NCBI GenBank assembly: GCA_016929355.1
Contig: JAFGJA010000461.1
Span: forward strand, 1-9,153
DNA from: Anaerolineae bacterium
Lineage (GTDB): Bacteria > Chloroflexota > Anaerolineae > Aggregatilineales > Aggregatilineaceae
Direction of reading: 5' to 3'
DNA: 9,153 nt
Below are positions 5,814 to 9,153 of this stretch, in pieces. A program made the position numbers and the translations under genes. Position 1 is the stretch's first letter. Each line of letters starts with the position of its first letter. The notes under the pieces were generated by a model. The model worked only from the letters and a program-made list of their open reading frames with translations, was not told where the DNA came from and ran no database searches.

Positions 5814-6254
5814 TTATTTCCGCACGATGAGCCACACGCCCGCAAACAAGACCAGCATCCCGATGATGCGCTGGACATCCATCGGGCGCGGGGTTGCACC
5901 GAGCCAGCCAAAGTGATCCAGCGCTGCCGATAAGATCAACTGTCCGGCAACAACCAGTGTGACGGTGACAGCTATGCCCACACGCGGGATCGCAAAGCTG
6001 ATCGCCGCAATGATGACTAAGCCAAAGCCGCCAGCGATTAAGGCGTACCAGGGCACATCACGCCATTGGGCCAATTTGCCCCCACCGCGCATGAGGAGCG
6101 GCACGCCGATGATTAATGCACCGCCGATATGCACAATAAAGATGCTTTCCATCACGCCGAGTCGTTCCGTGATGATGCTCGATAGCGGCCCTTGCAGCCC
6201 TACCGCTATGCCCCCTAACAATCCAAACAACACGACTAACACAATGATGGGCAT
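5814..6254 (-). CDS. DMT-superfamily membrane protein, YdcZ/DUF606 family
   Basis: A 146-residue, very hydrophobic protein with about five membrane segments near 3-21, 36-55, 68-89, 93-112 and 129-144. Family signatures are GLLGGIAVGLQGPLSS at the N-terminus and AGQLILSAALDHFGWLGATP (103-122) followed by RIIGMLVLFAGVWLIV. The length is typical of DUF606 proteins, a small branch of the drug/metabolite transporter superfamily; members act singly or as pairs and most have no known substrate. Start ATG 6254 is supported by AGGAG 5 nt upstream (6264-6260). The next gene in its operon is the truncated RidA gene 8 nt downstream. A terminator separates it from the helicase, so it needs its own promoter; I see no convincing one in the short gap. 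Confidence 0.88.
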   Translation of the reverse strand: MPIIVLVVLFGLLGGIAVGLQGPLSSIITERLGVMESIFIVHIGGALIIGVPLLMRGGGKLAQWRDVPWYALIAGGFGLVIIAAISFAIPRVGIAVTVTLVVAGQLILSAALDHFGWLGATPRPMDVQRIIGMLVLFAGVWLIVRK

Positions 6255-6285
6255 TTGTTCTCCTGTGCTTTTATGCGTCCCAATA

Positions 6286-6312
6286 CAAAAAGAGTGCCGC
6301 TTGACACTCTTT
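6286..6312 (-). terminator. Intrinsic terminator of the helicase gene
   Basis: An 8-bp stem AAAGAGTG (6289-6296) / CACTCTTT (6305-6312) with an 8-nt loop. Read on the minus strand it runs straight into TTTTT and TTGTATT. It lies 31 nt after the helicase stop codon and before the YdcZ-family gene. Confidence 0.75.
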
Positions 6313-6343
6313 AACTATTCTAGCAGTCCTGCGCGAAAACCAG

Positions 6344-8623
6344 TTACGAATCCATCTTTTTCAGGAAATCCGCAATGATCGTTTTCTGGCCCACATCACC
6401 GGGGAACAATACGTCCACCTGTTCCATATCGCCACTTGCCAGCGAACTGCTGACGACGACACCTTCGCCGTATTTCGCGTGCCAGACGCAATCACCGCCC
6501 TTAAACTGAGTCGCCTGTTTTTCGCGTTTCGGTTGTGACCCGCCGCGCGATTCCCGGCGCGTTGCATTGGGCCGCCCAAAGACCGCGGTGCGCGTACTCC
6601 AGGTGGTCATCTGGCGGTAAGCATCGGTGTCGGCGCTGCTGCCCGGTTTACGCAAGGGCGATCCCTGCCGGACCTCTTCGGGGATGTCGTACAAAAAGCG
6701 CGAGGGCAGATTGGCGCGGCTGTCACCATACAGTGAGCGAATCGTGGCGTAACACAAATAGAGGCGTTCCTCAGCGCGCGTGATGCCCACGTAAAACAGA
6801 CGCCGTTCCTCCTCAACATCTTTCGCGGCTTGCTGACGCTGATCGCTGGTCGCATTCGGATTCCGCTCCGGCGCAATCGAGCGCGAGTGCGGCAGAATAT
6901 TTTCCTCCATGCCGACGATGAACACCACCGGGTATTCCAATCCCTTCGCGGAATGGAGCGTAAGCAAGCTCGGCGCGGCGGTTTCGTCGTCGCGCATGTC
7001 CACATCCGACACGAGCGACACTTCCTCCAAAAAGGTCGAGAGGGGCAGCCCCGCATAGGTTTCCGCCACGCCGCGCAGTTCAAGCACGTTTTCGATGCGG
7101 CTTTCGCCCTGCTGCGTGCCATCATCCAGATACGACAGGTAGCCGGTATCATTCAGCACGCGCGTGATCAATTCGTCCGGCGAAAGTTGGTCCTTGAGTG
7201 CGCGCCATTCCTCGACTAAGCCCGCAAATCCGGTGAGCGAATTTCGGGCGCGGGTGCTAAACGGCGCTTCGACATTTTCATCGAGCAGCGCCAAAAGCGC
7301 GTGCGGCGGCGTCAGGCCCATCGTTGTCCCCCAGGTATCGAGCGTTTCCAGCGTCTTAAGGCCGATGCCGCGCGTGGGCACGTTGATGATACGCTGCATA
7401 CTGATGTTTTCGTCGGGATTGTGGATAAAGCGCAGGTAAGCCAGCACGTCCTTGATCTCTTTACGCGCATAAAACCGCGTTGCGCCGATCAAGCGGTAGG
7501 GCATCCCGGCGCGCAGAAAACCTTCTTCGATGGCGCGGGATTGCGCATTGGTGCGGTACATGATCGCAAAATCGCCGGGATCGTAGTCTTTGCGGTTGAT
7601 CAAATCGGCAATGGTTTCGACCACAAAACGCGCCTCGTCATCTTCATTGTAGCCCTCGTAAATACGCACCAACGGCCCGACCTTGCGCTGGCTAAACAAC
7701 TCTTTCGGCTGGCGATCCGTGTTTTGATCGATTACACCGGTGGCTGCGTCCAAAATCGCTTGATGCGAACGGTAATTTTCTTCGAGCAGGATGACATCCG
7801 TATCGGGGTAGTCCTCGCGGAAGCGCTGCACATTGCGGTAATCCGCGCCGCGAAACGCATAAATGCTCTGGTCAGGATCGCCCACCGCGAACAGGTTGCG
7901 CCGTTCGCCCGCCAGCAAACGCACCAGCGTATACTGCGCCATGTTTGTATCCTGAAATTCATCCACCAGGATGTGCCAGTAGCGGTTGAGATAGCGCTCT
8001 AACACATCCGGGCGATCCTGGAATAAGCGCACCGTATGCACCAGCAGATCGTCAAAATCGCGGGCGTTGTTCTGGCGCAGCAGTTCCTCATAGCGCAGAT
8101 ACGCGCGGCGCACCTTCTCGGCGCTGTAATCGTCCGGCATATACTGCTCCGGCGTGATCAGTTCATTTTTCGCGGCGGAGATTTTGTTCAACATGGCGCG
8201 CGGCGTGTTTTTCTTGGGATCGAGATTGAGATCGGCCAGGACCTGCGTCAAAACCTTGAGTTGATCATCCGTATCGAAGATCACGTAATCGCGCGTATAG
8301 GCGGTGGCTTCCGCTTCGACGCGCAGAATCCGCGCACAGTTGGCATGAAACGTGCCAATCGCCAACCCGTCCAGTTGGCCCGATCCACTCAGCAGCCCCG
8401 TGACGCGATTTTCCATCTCGCGGGCGGCCTTGTTCGTAAACGTCACCGCCATGATATGCCACGCGCGCACGTCGCGTGCTTCGACCAGATAGGCGATGCG
8501 ATGCGTCAATACGCGCGTTTTGCCACTGCCCGGTCCCGCCAGCACCAACACCGGCCCATCGCCCGCCGATACCGCCGCTTGCTGCTGTGGATTCAGTCCC
8601 TTTAAAATATCTGTCACGCCCAT
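6344..8623 (-). CDS. pcrA: ATP-dependent DNA helicase, PcrA/UvrD family
   Basis: A complete 759-residue superfamily 1A helicase that unwinds DNA 3' to 5' in repair and in clearing replication and transcription blocks. All motifs are present: Q motif LNPQQQAAV (10-18), Walker A AGPGSGKT (29-36), Ia TFTNKAAREM (61-70), II VDEFQDTN (220-227), III GDPDQSIYAFRGA (248-260), IV ENYRS (282-286), V TLHSAKGLEYP (555-565) and VI RRLFYVGITRAEER (607-620). After a basic, poorly conserved linker (about 660-708), the C-terminus GDCVWHAKYGEGVV (710-723) is the Tudor-like domain by which PcrA/UvrD proteins contact RNA polymerase. Its presence favours PcrA/UvrD over Rep. AAGGAG ends only 3 nt before ATG 8623; an in-frame GTG at codon 3 (8617-8615) sits 9 nt from it and could be the true start. 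It has its own promoter and terminator and no close operon partner. Confidence 0.96.
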   Translation of the reverse strand: MGVTDILKGLNPQQQAAVSAGDGPVLVLAGPGSGKTRVLTHRIAYLVEARDVRAWHIMAVTFTNKAAREMENRVTGLLSGSGQLDGLAIGTFHANCARILRVEAEATAYTRDYVIFDTDDQLKVLTQVLADLNLDPKKNTPRAMLNKISAAKNELITPEQYMPDDYSAEKVRRAYLRYEELLRQNNARDFDDLLVHTVRLFQDRPDVLERYLNRYWHILVDEFQDTNMAQYTLVRLLAGERRNLFAVGDPDQSIYAFRGADYRNVQRFREDYPDTDVILLEENYRSHQAILDAATGVIDQNTDRQPKELFSQRKVGPLVRIYEGYNEDDEARFVVETIADLINRKDYDPGDFAIMYRTNAQSRAIEEGFLRAGMPYRLIGATRFYARKEIKDVLAYLRFIHNPDENISMQRIINVPTRGIGLKTLETLDTWGTTMGLTPPHALLALLDENVEAPFSTRARNSLTGFAGLVEEWRALKDQLSPDELITRVLNDTGYLSYLDDGTQQGESRIENVLELRGVAETYAGLPLSTFLEEVSLVSDVDMRDDETAAPSLLTLHSAKGLEYPVVFIVGMEENILPHSRSIAPERNPNATSDQRQQAAKDVEEERRLFYVGITRAEERLYLCYATIRSLYGDSRANLPSRFLYDIPEEVRQGSPLRKPGSSADTDAYRQMTTWSTRTAVFGRPNATRRESRGGSQPKREKQATQFKGGDCVWHAKYGEGVVVSSSLASGDMEQVDVLFPGDVGQKTIIADFLKKMDS

Positions 8624-8650
8624 AAGCTCCTTTATGCTGTCTTGATAGCT

Positions 8651-8679
8651 ATTGTAGCGATGGATAGGAAGCGTGACCA
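8651..8679 (-). promoter_or_regulatory. Candidate promoter of the helicase gene
   Basis: On the minus strand, TGGTCA (8679-8674), a 17-nt spacer and TACAAT (8656-8651) match the sigma-70 consensus at four and five positions. Transcription would start near 8644, about 20 nt before the helicase ATG. It lies between the stop of the upstream gene (8692) and the helicase. No LexA-type box was noticed. Confidence 0.42.
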
Positions 8680-8691
8680 GGGTAATAGATA

Positions 8692-9153
8692 CTAAACTTC
8701 AGGAGCATGAGACCAGAATACAGCTTTAACATCGTGTTTTGAAACTATTACTATCGACCTTATCCACTCATCAATTACACCTAGCCGAGTTTTTAGTTTT
8801 CCTTTTGTTCGGCCCGCATATACATACATTCCGTTAGATTCCAATTCACCAATTTGCTCAGAAAAATAAACTTCTGTTTCAACAGCATCTTTCAGAGTTC
8901 CCCAGCTAGTAACATCACCGAAATCGTCAACTGCCCCTGCAAAACTACTCAACAACTCAGCCGCTATAGCTTCCTGAAATTCATCGTGTTTGAAAACAAG
9001 ATCATCAGTGCCAGAGAGAATAGCCAGGAGTTCTTGCCCACTGTTAACGCGAGGAAGACGTGTTCTTTTTAATTTCAGTAGACCGCAACGGATGAGTGCG
9101 GTTTGAAAAATGGGGACATTGGGATACCTTTTTGTTTGCGAAAACCGAAAGGA
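8692..9153 (-). CDS. Unrecognised protein, C-terminal part (partial)
   Basis: An open frame runs leftwards from the window's right edge to a TAG at 8694-8692, giving at least 153 residues. No ATG occurs in it, so the start lies outside the window; the TTG at 8955 is only an internal leucine. The readable protein has a basic stretch (about 9-37, LKLKRTRLPRV), an acidic middle (GTDDLVFKHDEFQEAIAAE), and a C-terminal half with VYFSEQIGELESNGMYVYAGRT, KGKLKTRLGVIDEWIRSIVIVS and the end AVFWSHAPEV. I recognise no family. It is clearly AT-rich (about 38-42% GC on lines 8701-8820 against over 70% at the helicase 5' end), which hints at recent acquisition or low-expression accessory DNA. It is encoded ahead of the helicase on the same strand, 68 nt away, but a candidate helicase promoter sits between them. 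Confidence 0.72.
   Translation of the reverse strand, partial: SFRFSQTKRYPNVPIFQTALIRCGLLKLKRTRLPRVNSGQELLAILSGTDDLVFKHDEFQEAIAAELLSSFAGAVDDFGDVTSWGTLKDAVETEVYFSEQIGELESNGMYVYAGRTKGKLKTRLGVIDEWIRSIVIVSKHDVKAVFWSHAPEV

Noticed and set aside
7301..8002. 233-codon plus-strand ORF
   Set aside because: It is antisense to the full-length helicase with all motifs in place; high-GC genes commonly give such mirror ORFs.
8692..8955. 87-codon protein starting at 8955
   Set aside because: The start is a TTG, and the same frame stays open for 66 more codons to the window edge, so this is only the tail of a longer gene.
8854..9072. 72-codon plus-strand ORF
   Set aside because: It runs antisense through the partial AT-rich minus-strand gene, has no ribosome binding site and shows no recognisable features.

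Overview
The window looks like chromosomal DNA of a Chloroflexota-type bacterium. This is inferred from the Thr/Pro-rich linkers joining extracellular SH3b domains, the moderately high GC, and a palindromic intergenic repeat; no marker gene proves it. Coding is dense and on both strands, and nothing identifies a plasmid or phage.

Layout. (1) 1-515, minus: N-terminal part of a secreted family-3 solute-binding protein of an amino-acid-type ABC importer, running off the left edge. (2) 736-808, plus: tRNA-Lys(UUU) with a good promoter and an intrinsic terminator. (3) 900-2723, plus: an exported protein with two SH3b domains and a serine beta-lactamase-like domain. (4) 2727-2858: a nested palindromic repeat made of two hairpins in inverted orientation. 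(5) 2942-4566, plus: a compact, lower-GC pair, a D12-class adenine DNA methyltransferase followed by an HNH nuclease with two Cys4 sites, which reads as a type II restriction-modification system. (6) 4578-5705, plus: a glycosyltransferase of the DUF3524/GTDC1 family (tRNA-queuosine mannosyltransferase-like), 11 nt behind the nuclease. (7) 5689-5805, minus: a truncated 5' end of a RidA-family gene, cut next to the glycosyltransferase stop codon. (8) 5814-6254, minus: a YdcZ/DUF606 membrane protein, once in an operon with the RidA gene. (9) 6344-8623, minus: a full-length PcrA/UvrD helicase with its own promoter and terminator. (10) 8692-9153, minus: the C-terminal part of an unrecognised AT-rich gene open at the right edge.

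How the genes relate. Helicase, tRNA and transporter are ordinary chromosomal functions. The accessory part is 2727-5806: the palindromic repeat, the restriction-modification pair and the glycosyltransferase end at a broken ridA gene, so a rearrangement joined this block to the ydcZ side. The methyltransferase, nuclease and glycosyltransferase are spaced like an operon, but the GC of the glycosyltransferase differs from that of the pair, so shared transcription need not mean shared function. No wholly new system is demonstrated. The best leads are the bacterial QTMAN-like enzyme with Asp in place of the first Glu of the E-x7-E motif, the double zinc-site HNH nuclease, the covarying palindrome and the ridA scar.
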